The notes beneath the pieces were generated by a model. The model was not told where the DNA came from and made no database searches. It saw only the letters and a program-made list of their open reading frames with translations. 39,710 nt of DNA, taken from the IMG/VR virus record IMGVR_UViG_3300001798_000012, positions 1 to 39,710 of that record; one strand, written 5' to 3'. The translations under genes were made by a program, and so were the position numbers. This document shows positions 1 to 6,567 of this stretch, piece by piece. Each line of letters begins with the position of its first letter. The stretch's first letter is position 1. Origin of the DNA: a virus.

Positions 1-65
1 AAGCTTAAAGAAAAAAACTTGGAAAAATATTGCTCTCGGGCAAGATAGCATGGGTTGAAAAAGCC

Positions 66-105
66 CTAGAAGCCTTCGCGTTTACGCGAGGGAGTTGTCA
101 CTCCC
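66..105 (+). mobile_element. IS605-like right-end relic
   Basis: A short hairpin with stem TTCGCG, loop TTTA and stem CGCGAG (75-90), followed by a GAGTTGT motif. It closely resembles the right end of the tnpB element at 4985-5014, which has the same TTTA loop and the same downstream AGTTGT. No tnpB is attached. If the molecule is circular, the solo left end at 39557-39632 lies about 150 bp upstream in the same orientation, so the two could bound one small non-autonomous element across the contig junction. That link is inference. Confidence 0.45.
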
Positions 106-187
106 CGCTTAGTTTCTTACATAAATAATATCCAGCAACCCCGAGACCAACCAAGAAAATCAGAGCTGCAATCCCTAAACCTACCAT
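98..187 (-). CDS. 29-residue single-span membrane microprotein
   Basis: Too short for routine gene calling but well formed. The ATG at 187 overlaps the stop of the upstream gene (ATGGTAG) and sits just after a GGAGG ribosome binding site. The peptide starts MVGLGIAALIFLVGLGVAG, one continuous hydrophobic helix of about 19 residues, and ends in YYLCKKLSGE, a basic tail. Tiny phage membrane peptides of this kind are often holin-like, lysis regulators or superinfection factors, but no family is recognised. Its 3' end overlaps the IS605-like right-end hairpin, so the last residues may come from that insertion. Confidence 0.55.
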   Translation of the reverse strand: MVGLGIAALIFLVGLGVAGYYLCKKLSGE

Positions 188-336
188 ACATCCTCCAAAG
201 GATCTTTTTTTGGAAACAATCTACCGCACATCATAGAGCTAAACTTTTTCCTGGGCTTTTTTTTTAGCCAATGCGCGTTAGCTTCCTTAATCACAGAGGA
301 TTCGGGCCTAGGATTTCTTCTTTCTTGCTTTTTCAC
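181..336 (-). CDS. Small basic protein, GTG start (51 aa)
   Basis: Open frame from GTG 336 to TAG 181. An in-frame TAA lies four codons upstream, so this is the only standard start. The product is strongly basic (KKQERRNPRPES near the N-terminus, WLKKKPRKKF at 23-32) and ends in PLEDVW. No family is recognised; the charge suggests nucleic-acid or membrane-surface binding. The stop overlaps the ATG of the downstream membrane microprotein, so the two are translationally coupled. The ribosome binding site is weak. Real coding is favoured by the unbroken frame, the coupling and the absence of another gene here. Confidence 0.5.
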   Translation of the reverse strand: MKKQERRNPRPESSVIKEANAHWLKKKPRKKFSSMMCGRLFPKKDPLEDVW

Positions 337-373
337 GATTTGATATCTTTACCGTAGCTCAGGGTCTTTTGCT

Positions 374-408
374 GCCCTAGAAAGACAGTCTTTCTGGGGC
401 TTTTTTTT
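374..408 (+). terminator. Intrinsic terminator, plus-strand orientation
   Basis: GCCC and AGAAAGAC pair with GTCTTTCT and GGGC to form a long hairpin, followed by eight T residues (401-408). The T-tract is on the plus side, although the flanking genes run on the minus strand. It lies in the gap between the repressor gene (ends 407) and the 51-residue gene (starts 336). Confidence 0.7.
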
Positions 409-688
409 ACTCCTGAAAAGCATCTATCTGCTTCAGCTTAATCTTATTGATCTTCTTTCCTACCTGCATCTCAAATTTCTTGATCTCGTCCAGCTCTCTT
501 TTAACCGCTACTCTCATCGTCCACCAATCCACCTCGCAATTGGTAGCCAAACATATCTTCTTAGCCAGCTGGAAAGTACATCCTTTACCCCTAATAATCT
601 GACAGATATGAGACCTTGAGACTCCAATTCTGTCTGCAAAGACGCCCTGAGGAATGTTATTTTTCACTAGCCACAACTTAAGATTCAC
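407..688 (-). CDS. XRE/Cro-like helix-turn-helix repressor (93 aa)
   Basis: Residues about 10-45 form a lambda-repressor-type HTH: VFADRIGVSRSHICQIIRGK has the usual turn and a recognition helix beginning SRSHICQI. The protein is short for a CI repressor and lacks a LexA-like peptidase domain, so it is Cro-like or a minimal repressor. It is divergent from the early operon starting at 762, and a perfect inverted repeat (715-739) lies between them as the likely operator. Downstream are a hairpin and two small genes. Its presence without any integrase suggests control of an early/late switch, or a phage that no longer integrates. Confidence 0.8.
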   Translation of the reverse strand: MNLKLWLVKNNIPQGVFADRIGVSRSHICQIIRGKGCTFQLAKKICLATNCEVDWWTMRVAVKRELDEIKKFEMQVGKKINKIKLKQIDAFQE

Positions 689-714
689 AAAAAAACCTCA
701 TTTTTATGTTTATC

Positions 715-739
715 TAAATGTACACAAACGTTACATTTA
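715..739. promoter_or_regulatory. Operator palindrome for the HTH repressor
   Basis: TAAATGTA (715-722), a 9-bp spacer, then TACATTTA (732-739): a perfect 8-bp inverted repeat in the divergent intergenic region between repressor and early operon. It is placed so that binding could silence both promoters. Promoter boxes are AT-rich and not individually assignable by eye. Confidence 0.6.
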
Positions 740-761
740 AGAAAATGAGAAAGTGGACCGC

Positions 762-971
762 ATGGACTACCAAAAGAAAGTGGATCAAATGAAATGTTTG
801 ATCATGGACTTGAAGATTGTGGAGAAGTATCTGGTAACTGACGAAGACGATGTCTCTGTAAAGATGGCTAGTGTTCGAAAGTGGATGCTGATTTGGGAAA
901 AGATCTTCGAGTCTAACGACGCAAAAGAAAAAACGAGGGAATTGGGAAATGAGAACATCAGAGAATATTAA
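762..971 (+). CDS. Hypothetical early protein (69 aa)
   Basis: First gene of the rightward early operon. I place the start at ATG 762; a GTG at 753 is in frame. The product is charged and helical (MDYQKKVDQMKCLIMDLKIVEK then acidic TDEDDVS) with no recognised domain. It overlaps the start of the ERF gene by 23 nt, implying translational coupling, so it may be a cofactor of the recombination module. No function is claimed. Confidence 0.6.
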   Translation: MDYQKKVDQMKCLIMDLKIVEKYLVTDEDDVSVKMASVRKWMLIWEKIFESNDAKEKTRELGNENIREY

Positions 972-1623
972 TGAGTTAGCTAAGGCAATGGCCGTAGCTC
1001 AAGGTGAGATGAAACCCGCTGTGGAATCTGCCAAGAATACGCACTTTAAAAAGTCGTACAGCACGATCAATGACATCATAGATTGCACTAGAGAGCCTCT
1101 CAGCAAAAACGGTCTCTCTGTTTGGCAAAACGTAACCGTTGACCAGCATGGGGTAAGTATCACAACAAGAGTTGCGCATGAAAGCGGCCAGTGGATGGAG
1201 TTTGGCCCTTTATCAATGCCATTGGCTACTCCAACCCCTCAATCAATAGGCTCTGTAATCACCTATGGCAAGCGTTATGCTCTATGCGCAGCTTTAGGAG
1301 TTTCTACCGGCGAAAAAGATGATGACGCAGAAGAAGCTGAGCAGCCTTTTAGAGCACAACAGGCGGCTAAGAGCTCTGCTAAACCTCAAGAGGAAGCTAA
1401 AGTTTTGATGATCTCTGCGATTCAGGCTAATACCCTAGAATCCATGGTCAGAAAGGATGATTCTGAATATCTAAAGAGATTGCTGATCCATTTCAAGATC
1501 CCCTCTTTTAGAGAACTGCCAGCCGATAAGTACGAATCGGCTAGGGTTGCTATCGAGAAGCATAATAGGGCTCTGGTTGAAGAAGAGATGGCTAAGAAGC
1601 CAGAAGAAGAATTGCCATTTTAA
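949..1623 (+). CDS. erf: ERF-family single-strand annealing protein (224 aa)
   Basis: Single-strand DNA annealing recombinase of the ERF superfamily (P22 Erf type). The N-terminal half carries the family signature: INELAKAMAVAQGEM, then KNTHFKKSYSTINDII, then the conserved SIGSVITYGKRYAL followed by an acidic stretch. A linker near residues 130-150 leads to a helical C-terminal domain ending in EEELPF. That tail resembles the acidic DDDIPF tip of bacterial SSB. It pairs with the YqaJ-type exonuclease in the same operon: the exonuclease resects and ERF anneals the exposed strands for repair, concatemer formation or circularisation. It overlaps the preceding gene; GAGGGA lies upstream of the ATG. 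Confidence 0.9.
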   Translation: MRTSENINELAKAMAVAQGEMKPAVESAKNTHFKKSYSTINDIIDCTREPLSKNGLSVWQNVTVDQHGVSITTRVAHESGQWMEFGPLSMPLATPTPQSIGSVITYGKRYALCAALGVSTGEKDDDAEEAEQPFRAQQAAKSSAKPQEEAKVLMISAIQANTLESMVRKDDSEYLKRLLIHFKIPSFRELPADKYESARVAIEKHNRALVEEEMAKKPEEELPF

Positions 1624-1633
1624 AGGAAGATAC

Positions 1634-1960
1634 ATGGGTAAGATCAAAAAGTGGATCAAAGTTTCTGATGAAACTCTTCCTCCTCAAGGATTGAAAGTGC
1701 TTTGTTTTAGGAAAGGAGATTGTTGGGTAGCTCAGAGATTTAATAAATATTGGATTCCTATGCCGTATACAGATTCTAAATATGCAAACGCGAATCCTCC
1801 GGAGTTTTTTAAGTATATAGATTTTCCAGGAGAATATACGGGAGAAATGAAGGTACTTAGTCAGATAGATAAAAAAATTCTATCTATGGACGAATATGAA
1901 AAAGAGAATCCGAAAGGATTTAAAGAATTGTACATGTCACTTATTAAAAACTTTGAATAG
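1634..1960 (+). CDS. DUF551-like protein (108 aa)
   Basis: Start chosen at ATG 1634 behind AAGGAAG; an earlier in-frame ATG lies inside the ERF gene. The N-terminal half fits the DUF551 pattern: WIKVSDETLPPQGLKVLCF, then WVAQRF and a WIP motif, a small beta domain of unknown function common in phages. A charged C-terminal tail (MDEYEKENPKGFKELYMSL) follows. Two more relatives lie at 38974-39186 and 39352-39669, so the genome carries at least three divergent copies. It sits between the two recombinase genes, but a role there is not established. Confidence 0.65.
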   Translation: MGKIKKWIKVSDETLPPQGLKVLCFRKGDCWVAQRFNKYWIPMPYTDSKYANANPPEFFKYIDFPGEYTGEMKVLSQIDKKILSMDEYEKENPKGFKELYMSLIKNFE

Positions 1961-1990
1961 ATTTGTATTTAAAATTAAAGGAGAAAAACA

Positions 1991-2281
1991 ATGGAAAATT
2001 TACCTTACGTGATTATTAGAACCTATTCCGCTGGCGTATTTGCTGGAAACCTGAAATCCAGAAAAGACAAAGAGGTGGAGCTTTTGAATGCTAGGAGAAT
2101 TTGGTATTGGGAGGGTGCTGCGTCTTTGAGTCAGTTGGCTCAAGAGGGGACATCTAAGCCAAACGAGTGCAAATTCCCTTGCGAGGTAGACCGCATCATA
2201 CTTACTGAGGCGGTAGAGATTATCGATTGTACCGAAAAATCTGAAAAATCTATTAAGTCGGTTCCTGTATGGAAGGCTTAA
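1991..2281 (+). CDS. DUF6948 protein (96 aa)
   Basis: A strong ribosome binding site (AAAGGAG) precedes ATG 1991. The sequence matches what I know of the DUF6948 family: YVIIRTYSAGVFAGNL, then RRIWYWEGAASLSQLAQEG, then PCEVDRIILTEAVEIIDCT and a final VPVWKA. Function unknown; it is frequent in phage early operons. As I recall, relatives often continue into a Gly/Ser/Tyr-rich tail. Here the gene stops at TAA 2279-2281 just as the NNGGCT repeat begins, and exactly such a tail is encoded one frame back (2269-2544). Either a frameshift truncated the protein or a -1 shift extends some of it. Confidence 0.8.
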   Translation: MENLPYVIIRTYSAGVFAGNLKSRKDKEVELLNARRIWYWEGAASLSQLAQEGTSKPNECKFPCEVDRIILTEAVEIIDCTEKSEKSIKSVPVWKA

Positions 2282-2544
2282 TCTCTGGCTCTGGCTCTGG
2301 CTATGGCTATGGCTATGGCTCTGGCTCTGGCTATGGCTGTGGCTCTGGCTATGGCTATGGCTATGGCTCTGGCTATGGCTCTGGCTATGGCTATGGCTAT
2401 GGCTATGGCTGTGGCTATGGCTATGGCTATGGCTGTGGATATGGCTATGGCTATGGCTATGGCGATGGCTCTGGCTCTGGCGATGGCTATGGCTATGGCT
2501 CTGGATCTGCCTATGGCTCTGGCTCTGGCTCATGCGATGGCTAA
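2269..2544 (+). CDS. Gly/Ser/Tyr-repeat frame (possible DUF6948 tail)
   Basis: Open frame, -1 relative to the DUF6948 gene, that reads the microsatellite as alternating Gly with Ser, Tyr, Asp or Cys. It has an ATG at 2269 inside the last codons of DUF6948, and its TAA (2542-2544) overlaps the exonuclease ATG at 2537 in an ATGGCTAA arrangement. That stop-over-start placement is typical of translational coupling and argues that this frame is, or recently was, translated. It may be an independent low-complexity peptide, the frameshifted C-terminal tail of DUF6948, or a decayed tail. No ribosome binding site of note precedes 2269. Confidence 0.45.
   Translation: MEGLISGSGSGYGYGYGSGSGYGCGSGYGYGYGSGYGSGYGYGYGYGCGYGYGYGCGYGYGYGYGDGSGSGDGYGYGSGSAYGSGSGSCDG
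2281..2540 (+). repeat. NNGGCT hexamer microsatellite
   Basis: About 43 imperfect hexamers, mostly CTGGCT and ATGGCT with some GTGGCT, run without interruption between the DUF6948 stop and the exonuclease start. All three forward frames stay open: Gly-Ser/Gly-Tyr, Leu-Ala/Met-Ala and Trp-Leu/Trp-Tyr. Because the unit is 6 bp, copy-number change would not shift frame. The ATG-containing units are in frame with the exonuclease, so they offer many alternative in-frame starts and N-terminal Met-Ala extensions. Confidence 0.95.
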
Positions 2545-3112
2545 GATCATCGACTTGCAGCAAAATACACCCGAGTGGCACGAATGGAGACATTACAAGA
2601 TAGGGGGTAGTGATTCTGCCTCCTGTTGCGGGATGAACAAGTTTTGCACTCCATTACAGCTCTACCACAGAACATTGGAGAAGCAAGAGAGATTGATTAC
2701 CCCAAGAATGGCTAGAGGTTCTGCTCTTGAGCAGAAAGCAAGGGAGTGGGTAGCTAAAGAAACAGGAACGGTATATGAGCCTATATGCATGGAACACGAG
2801 GAGATTGATTATATGATCGCGAGCTTAGATGGTTGGAATGCAGAAGCGCCAATCAAGATGATCGAAATCAAGTGCACTAACGAGTTTAACCACAACTTGG
2901 CTAAACAAGGTGAAGTGCCAGCCTATTATTATCCTCAATGCCAACACAATATGGTTGTCAGCGATATAGATTCCATGTTCTACGTTTCTTTCGATGGAGA
3001 GAATGGGGTCATCGTGCATGTGCATAGAGATGAAAAGTTTGTTAAGTTCATGCTCGAAGCTGAGAAAAAGTTTTACAAATGTTTAGTGGATTTGATTCCA
3101 CCTGAAGGATAG
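2537..3112 (+). CDS. YqaJ/lambda-type recombination exonuclease (191 aa)
   Basis: PD-(D/E)XK exonuclease of the YqaJ viral recombinase family. From MAKIIDLQQ (ATG 2537): the family's N-terminal EWHEWR and GGSDSASCCG motifs, RGSALEQKARE around residues 60-70, then the catalytic ASLDGW (D98) and MIEIKC (E110, K112). Length 191 is normal for the family. I choose 2537 because homology begins here; the frame is also open back through the repeat (Met-Ala-rich), which is unlikely to be needed. No ribosome binding site precedes 2537, so initiation probably depends on ribosomes ending at 2544. It would resect DNA for the ERF protein. Confidence 0.9.
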   Translation: MAKIIDLQQNTPEWHEWRHYKIGGSDSASCCGMNKFCTPLQLYHRTLEKQERLITPRMARGSALEQKAREWVAKETGTVYEPICMEHEEIDYMIASLDGWNAEAPIKMIEIKCTNEFNHNLAKQGEVPAYYYPQCQHNMVVSDIDSMFYVSFDGENGVIVHVHRDEKFVKFMLEAEKKFYKCLVDLIPPEG

Positions 3113-3114
3113 TC

Positions 3115-3417
3115 ATGTTATTAGAAGATCGACACAAATACACAATCAGTTGCACAAATCAATCCAAATGCGCTGTCACATCTTACGAGGGCAGCGTCCA
3201 TGGAGTTGTAAAACATACTAGAAGATTTGCTAGAGAATTAGGATTCACTAGTCCAACTCATAAGATCAAGATCACTCGCAGAACAGACGACATGTACGCT
3301 GTCTTTTCTTACCAAAAGATCTCAGCAAAGAACGTAGATCGCTTGATCCCTAGGAAAGGGACATTTGACTATTGCCTTAAGGAATCGACACATCACAAGA
3401 ACATGTTGAAATATTAG
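3115..3417 (+). CDS. Hypothetical early protein (100 aa)
   Basis: Starts 3 nt after the exonuclease stop, with GAAGGA just upstream, so it is cotranscribed and likely coupled. Composition is basic and mixed: KYTISCTNQSKCAVTSYEG, then HTRRFARELGF, then KIKITRRTDD. No family is recognised. The position suggests an accessory of the recombination/early module. Confidence 0.6.
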   Translation: MLLEDRHKYTISCTNQSKCAVTSYEGSVHGVVKHTRRFARELGFTSPTHKIKITRRTDDMYAVFSYQKISAKNVDRLIPRKGTFDYCLKESTHHKNMLKY

Positions 3418-3443
3418 AATATTTTCGACACAAAGAGAATCAT

Positions 3444-3662
3444 ATGCTCGAAGAGTTTCCATGTCTACAAGTGAAAACTTGTAACAAATGTGGTGAAACT
3501 AAGAATTCTACTATCTATTTCAAAGCAGGAAAGTCTAAGACTTGCAAGGATTGCTTTAGAGCAGCTAATCACAAGAGGAAGAAAATCCTTTGGCAAGATA
3601 TTCGGGATAAGTGGAATCACAGGAAGTTTTCTAATCTAAAGAGAGGCGGCAATGATAGTTAG
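3444..3662 (+). CDS. Zinc-ribbon protein (72 aa)
   Basis: CNKCGETKNSTIYF followed by CKDC gives a four-cysteine zinc ribbon (CxxC-n-CxxC) at about residues 13-37, with a basic C-terminal part (KRKKILWQDIRDKWNHRK). This layout is common in small phage proteins, some of them HNH-nuclease relatives, but no HNH histidines are evident. Last gene of the rightward early operon before the tnpB element. DNA or RNA binding is inferred from the fold only. Confidence 0.65.
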   Translation: MLEEFPCLQVKTCNKCGETKNSTIYFKAGKSKTCKDCFRAANHKRKKILWQDIRDKWNHRKFSNLKRGGNDS

Positions 3663-3728
3663 TGCAACTGCTACTAGCAATAGCACTATGAGTCTACGAC
3701 GGTACTTAGGATCGACTTCACAAGACAT
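3636..3728 (-). CDS. Possible 30-residue membrane microprotein
   Basis: ATG 3728 to TAG 3636, overlapping the end of the zinc-ribbon gene on the other strand. The peptide has a basic N-terminal segment (DPKYRRR) followed by about 18 hydrophobic residues (LIVLLLVAVALTIIAASL), a good membrane anchor. No clear ribosome binding site is seen, so it is uncertain, but it resembles the other microproteins of this genome. Confidence 0.3.
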   Translation of the reverse strand: MSCEVDPKYRRRLIVLLLVAVALTIIAASL

Positions 3729-3890
3729 ATTCTAAAACTATACAGATTAGGCAAAGAATCCAAACGATATTTCCTATCTTCTCTTCATTCATCCATTTGA
3801 CGAGGTGGAAACCCAGTCCTTTAGGGCTGGGAGGAAACCTCGCTCCTCTTTGTATTGCTTTAATTCCTTTTGTGGTGAATAGTATTCTAC

Positions 3891-4982
3891 ATGGAAACAC
3901 GAACCATATGTTGCAAGCTTCTTACAACGCCCACTATTGCAGACGCTCTTAAAGAAACAAGCGAGCGTTTTTCTGATGCGTGCAACCATATTCTTAAAAG
4001 AGCTATCGAAGAGAAAACGCACAATGCTATTAAACTGCATAAGCTTTGCTATGCAGAAGTTCGTGAATTGTTTGGCCTTTCGGCTAATCTTTCTGTCAGA
4101 GCAATCCGCCGTGTTGTCTCTTGCATGACAAAATTGAAAGGGAAGCGCAAACAGCCTAAAAAATTTAGCCCAAAAAGCATTGATTACGATGCTCGTATTT
4201 TTACTTACCAAGAACAAGACGAAACAGTTTCTTTGACTACAACGAAAGGAAGAATCCGCGTTCCTATGATTCTTGGTGAACATCAACGAAAGTCTCTCAA
4301 AGGACAAAATCCCACTTCCGCAACCGTTATTAAGAAGGGAGAGGATTGGTATATCCATATAGTTGTTGAGTTTAGTGCTGTCCCCATTGATGGAAACGGA
4401 GTAATCGGTATTGATCTTGGAATTAACAACATTGCCACTACTTCTACAGGGTTTCAGGTGGAGGGAAAAGCACGGCAAGATTTTAAAAAAAAGAGAGCTA
4501 GAGTGCGAGCCAGTTTGCAATCTAAAGGAAAGCAAAGCACTAAAAAAGTTCTTAAAAAACTTTCGGGTTACGAAAACCGAAGAATTAAACACGAAAACCA
4601 TGTTCTTTCTAGACAGCTTGTTGAGGAAGCCAAAAGGCACAATTACGGAATCATCCGCATGGAACAGCTTAAGGATATTCGAATCAAGACAAAGACATGG
4701 AACAAACATCTTAACCGCATGGTGGCAGGATGGAGTTTTTACCAGTTGCAACAATTTGTAGAATACAAGGCTGCTGCGTATGGTATTGCTGTCGAATTTG
4801 TTAATCCTGCATATACAAGTCAAACTTGTCACCATTGTTTAAAGTTAGGCTCTCGTAATGGAGAGCGTTTTAACTGTTTAACCTGTGGCGAAGAGCATGC
4901 CGATGTCAACGCATCGCATGTGATCGCCTTAGGCGGGGCTGCCTGTAAACCAGCCCGAATTAGCATCCGAAAGGATAGTTAA
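3891..4982 (+). CDS. tnpB: TnpB, RNA-guided nuclease of IS200/IS605 (363 aa)
   Basis: RuvC-like nuclease, the Cas12 ancestor family. The catalytic triad appears intact: D175 in GIDLGINNIAT, E258 in IIRMEQLKDIR, D338 in HADVNAS. A zinc finger is formed by CHHC (313-316) and CLTC (329-332). The N-terminal domain (CKLLTTP ... ERFSDACNHIL) is typical. Length is slightly short of the usual 370-410. Known family members use a guide RNA from the element's right end to cut the donor-free target and keep the element in the population. No tnpA partner is present. Confidence 0.92.
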   Translation: METRTICCKLLTTPTIADALKETSERFSDACNHILKRAIEEKTHNAIKLHKLCYAEVRELFGLSANLSVRAIRRVVSCMTKLKGKRKQPKKFSPKSIDYDARIFTYQEQDETVSLTTTKGRIRVPMILGEHQRKSLKGQNPTSATVIKKGEDWYIHIVVEFSAVPIDGNGVIGIDLGINNIATTSTGFQVEGKARQDFKKKRARVRASLQSKGKQSTKKVLKKLSGYENRRIKHENHVLSRQLVEEAKRHNYGIIRMEQLKDIRIKTKTWNKHLNRMVAGWSFYQLQQFVEYKAAAYGIAVEFVNPAYTSQTCHHCLKLGSRNGERFNCLTCGEEHADVNASHVIALGGAACKPARISIRKDS

Positions 4983-5014
4983 AAGCTTTCGCCTTTAGGC
5001 GAGAGTTGTTTACC
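4850..5014 (+). ncRNA. Candidate omega/reRNA region of TnpB
   Basis: In characterised IS605-family elements the guide RNA covers the 3' end of tnpB and the right-end hairpin, with the guide read from DNA just outside. The equivalent stretch here is the last ~130 nt of tnpB plus the hairpin at 4987-5004; the guide would begin near 5015. Placement is by analogy only; 5' end and function are not visible. Confidence 0.3.
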
Positions 5015-5020
5015 AGACAT

Positions 5021-5983
5021 CTAAAATCCAGTCTGTATCGGCTTGAATTCATAGATAGTCATATTGGTGTAAGCTGTTGATCCATACAATTGACCTCCGA
5101 TTCCGTTAATCTCTAAGGTGCTTGCAGCATTTTGGATTCCCGCTCTTAATGCATAAGTGACCGCGCTTGTTGTCCCCACCACGGCTTGATAGGATAATTC
5201 GCACGTTGAGGCAATGATGCCGCTATTGTAAGCCGTGGTTACTGCGCTAGCTCCAGCTCCTACGAAAAGCGCTAGAGCTGCTGTGTTATTAGCAACATCC
5301 GATACGTTAAAATTAGCACTAGCTTTTATGAGCAAGATGTTAGCAGCATTCCTTGCGGTATAGGAAGCGGATAAAATCTGTGTTCCTTCCGTATTTTGTG
5401 GAATGGTGTTATCTGTTGGAATCACTGTGTTAATAGCAGAATAAGCCCCCGAATCATTGTAAGATGTCATGTTTACGAGTTGTCCTAGAGCTAGATTTGA
5501 TCCATTATTCTGAATGATTGTAACTGGAGCATTAAAAGATGCAGGAAACCAATTGAAACTCGATTCGTTTTGTACGAAAGATCCTCCAAAAATAGTAACA
5601 GCGGATCCATTTCTATTACCCACATCCGCTAAAAGATAAGGAGATGTATTAGCCCCTCCATCCCAGCATAGTCTAAAATTGGTCAAAACGACTTGTTGCG
5701 ATCCGGTTCCTTGTGTATAAGAACTATTTCCTAAGATATTGAGCGTTCCACAATTCGACGCCAATTCGTTAGATGTTCCGCCTATGGATAATAAAACACA
5801 TTGAGCTCTTTGATCTCCTATGACCTGGAATTGATATAATCCTTGTACATTCAATCCTGTACCCTCAAATAGGCAAATTGTGCCGTCTGCGTTCACTGAG
5901 GTGAAATCGCCTGAAAATTGAGTAGTAATGCCTGGTGTGAAATTAGGTGCAGCTGGAGACCAGTAAGTAGTTTGTGAAGTCAT
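5021..5983 (-). CDS. Tail-fibre / receptor-binding protein (320 aa)
   Basis: Last gene of the leftward tail cassette. Beta-rich, Ser/Thr/Ala/Asn-rich, almost no Lys. The end (YALRAGIQNAASTLEINGIGGQLYG ... YEFKP) has the look of a jelly-roll tip domain often seen at phage fibre ends. Start MTSQTTYWSPAAPNF is separated from the upstream gene by 1 nt. Likely exposed on the virion and involved in host recognition; enzyme motifs are not apparent. Function is inferred from composition and context. Confidence 0.65.
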   Translation of the reverse strand: MTSQTTYWSPAAPNFTPGITTQFSGDFTSVNADGTICLFEGTGLNVQGLYQFQVIGDQRAQCVLLSIGGTSNELASNCGTLNILGNSSYTQGTGSQQVVLTNFRLCWDGGANTSPYLLADVGNRNGSAVTIFGGSFVQNESSFNWFPASFNAPVTIIQNNGSNLALGQLVNMTSYNDSGAYSAINTVIPTDNTIPQNTEGTQILSASYTARNAANILLIKASANFNVSDVANNTAALALFVGAGASAVTTAYNSGIIASTCELSYQAVVGTTSAVTYALRAGIQNAASTLEINGIGGQLYGSTAYTNMTIYEFKPIQTGF

Positions 5984-5984
5984 T

Positions 5985-6485
5985 TTACACCGCCTGGAAG
6001 TTTGAGCCTGTTGCCCAAAGAATATGCCAAGTAGTATCTACTGTAATACAAATTAAACATATTGTCGTAGAACCTAAGCAATTCAATTGACCCGTTACAC
6101 CTACTGTTGTCACTGCTCCAGTGGCGCTCATTTGAATGCTTTGCCCTGCATTTTGAGTAATTATGTATCCTCCGTTAGCATTAGTTCCACAAATAGCTAC
6201 TATATCTCCGACGTTGGCGGTAGCAGGTAAGAGTAGAGAGGTGGAACTTGCGTTTGTGGGCATGTAACCGTTATTCGTTGCCATAGAATCGCTTGTACCG
6301 CTTACAACATTCCATGTCATCCCTCCGCCGATAACGGTAATAGTTGGGTTTCCGGAAGTCCCGTCTCCATTAGAAACAGAAACACCACCTCCATTTGTGA
6401 TAGTGCGACCTGTCCATACTCCAGTGGTAGAATTAAAGTTCTGTAACCCCTGCACTTGTGCATTGAGTACGTTATTGATAACCAT
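5985..6485 (-). CDS. Tail-fibre module protein (166 aa)
   Basis: The C-terminal ~110 residues (MTWNVVSGTS ... NNGYMPTN ... LLLPATANVGDIVAI) match the C-terminal module of the proteins at 6568-8403 and 11081-11593 and, more distantly, 9649-11079: a NNGY motif, a LPA stretch, then GD, then QNAGQSI. The N-terminal 50 residues form a short attachment segment. It is a stand-alone copy of a fibre-tip module, perhaps a small head-binding or decoration fibre. Confidence 0.6.
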   Translation of the reverse strand: MVINNVLNAQVQGLQNFNSTTGVWTGRTITNGGGVSVSNGDGTSGNPTITVIGGGMTWNVVSGTSDSMATNNGYMPTNASSTSLLLPATANVGDIVAICGTNANGGYIITQNAGQSIQMSATGAVTTVGVTGQLNCLGSTTICLICITVDTTWHILWATGSNFQAV

Positions 6486-6567
6486 TTCTATACCTGCGTG
6501 TCTTGTTTTCGTGAAATGGTATCGGTAACGGTAGCTGGTTTAAACTGTTGTTAGTAACCATTTTTAC

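Larger units (their letters stand above)
3802..5014 (+). mobile_element. IS200/IS605-type element with tnpB only
   Basis: Left end: nested hairpin GAGGT ... ACCTC (3802-3841) enclosing CCCAGTCC, loop TTTA, GGGCTGGG. Right end: hairpin TTTCGCC, TTTA, GGCGAGA (4987-5004) just after the tnpB stop. There is no tnpA (Y1 transposase), so the element is non-autonomous for transposition. It sits between the end of the early operon and the convergent end of the tail-fibre cassette, a neutral site. The bases left of the element read TTTGAC, a possible target/TAM. Exact outer boundaries are not fixed by eye. Confidence 0.75.

Noticed and set aside
2000-2593. 197-residue minus-strand frame with a Ser-His repeat
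   Set aside because: It is the antisense reading of DUF6948 and the hexamer microsatellite; the forward genes have homology and ribosome binding sites.
3789-4835. 348-residue minus-strand frame opposite tnpB
   Set aside because: Antisense shadow of tnpB; the plus strand carries all catalytic and zinc motifs.
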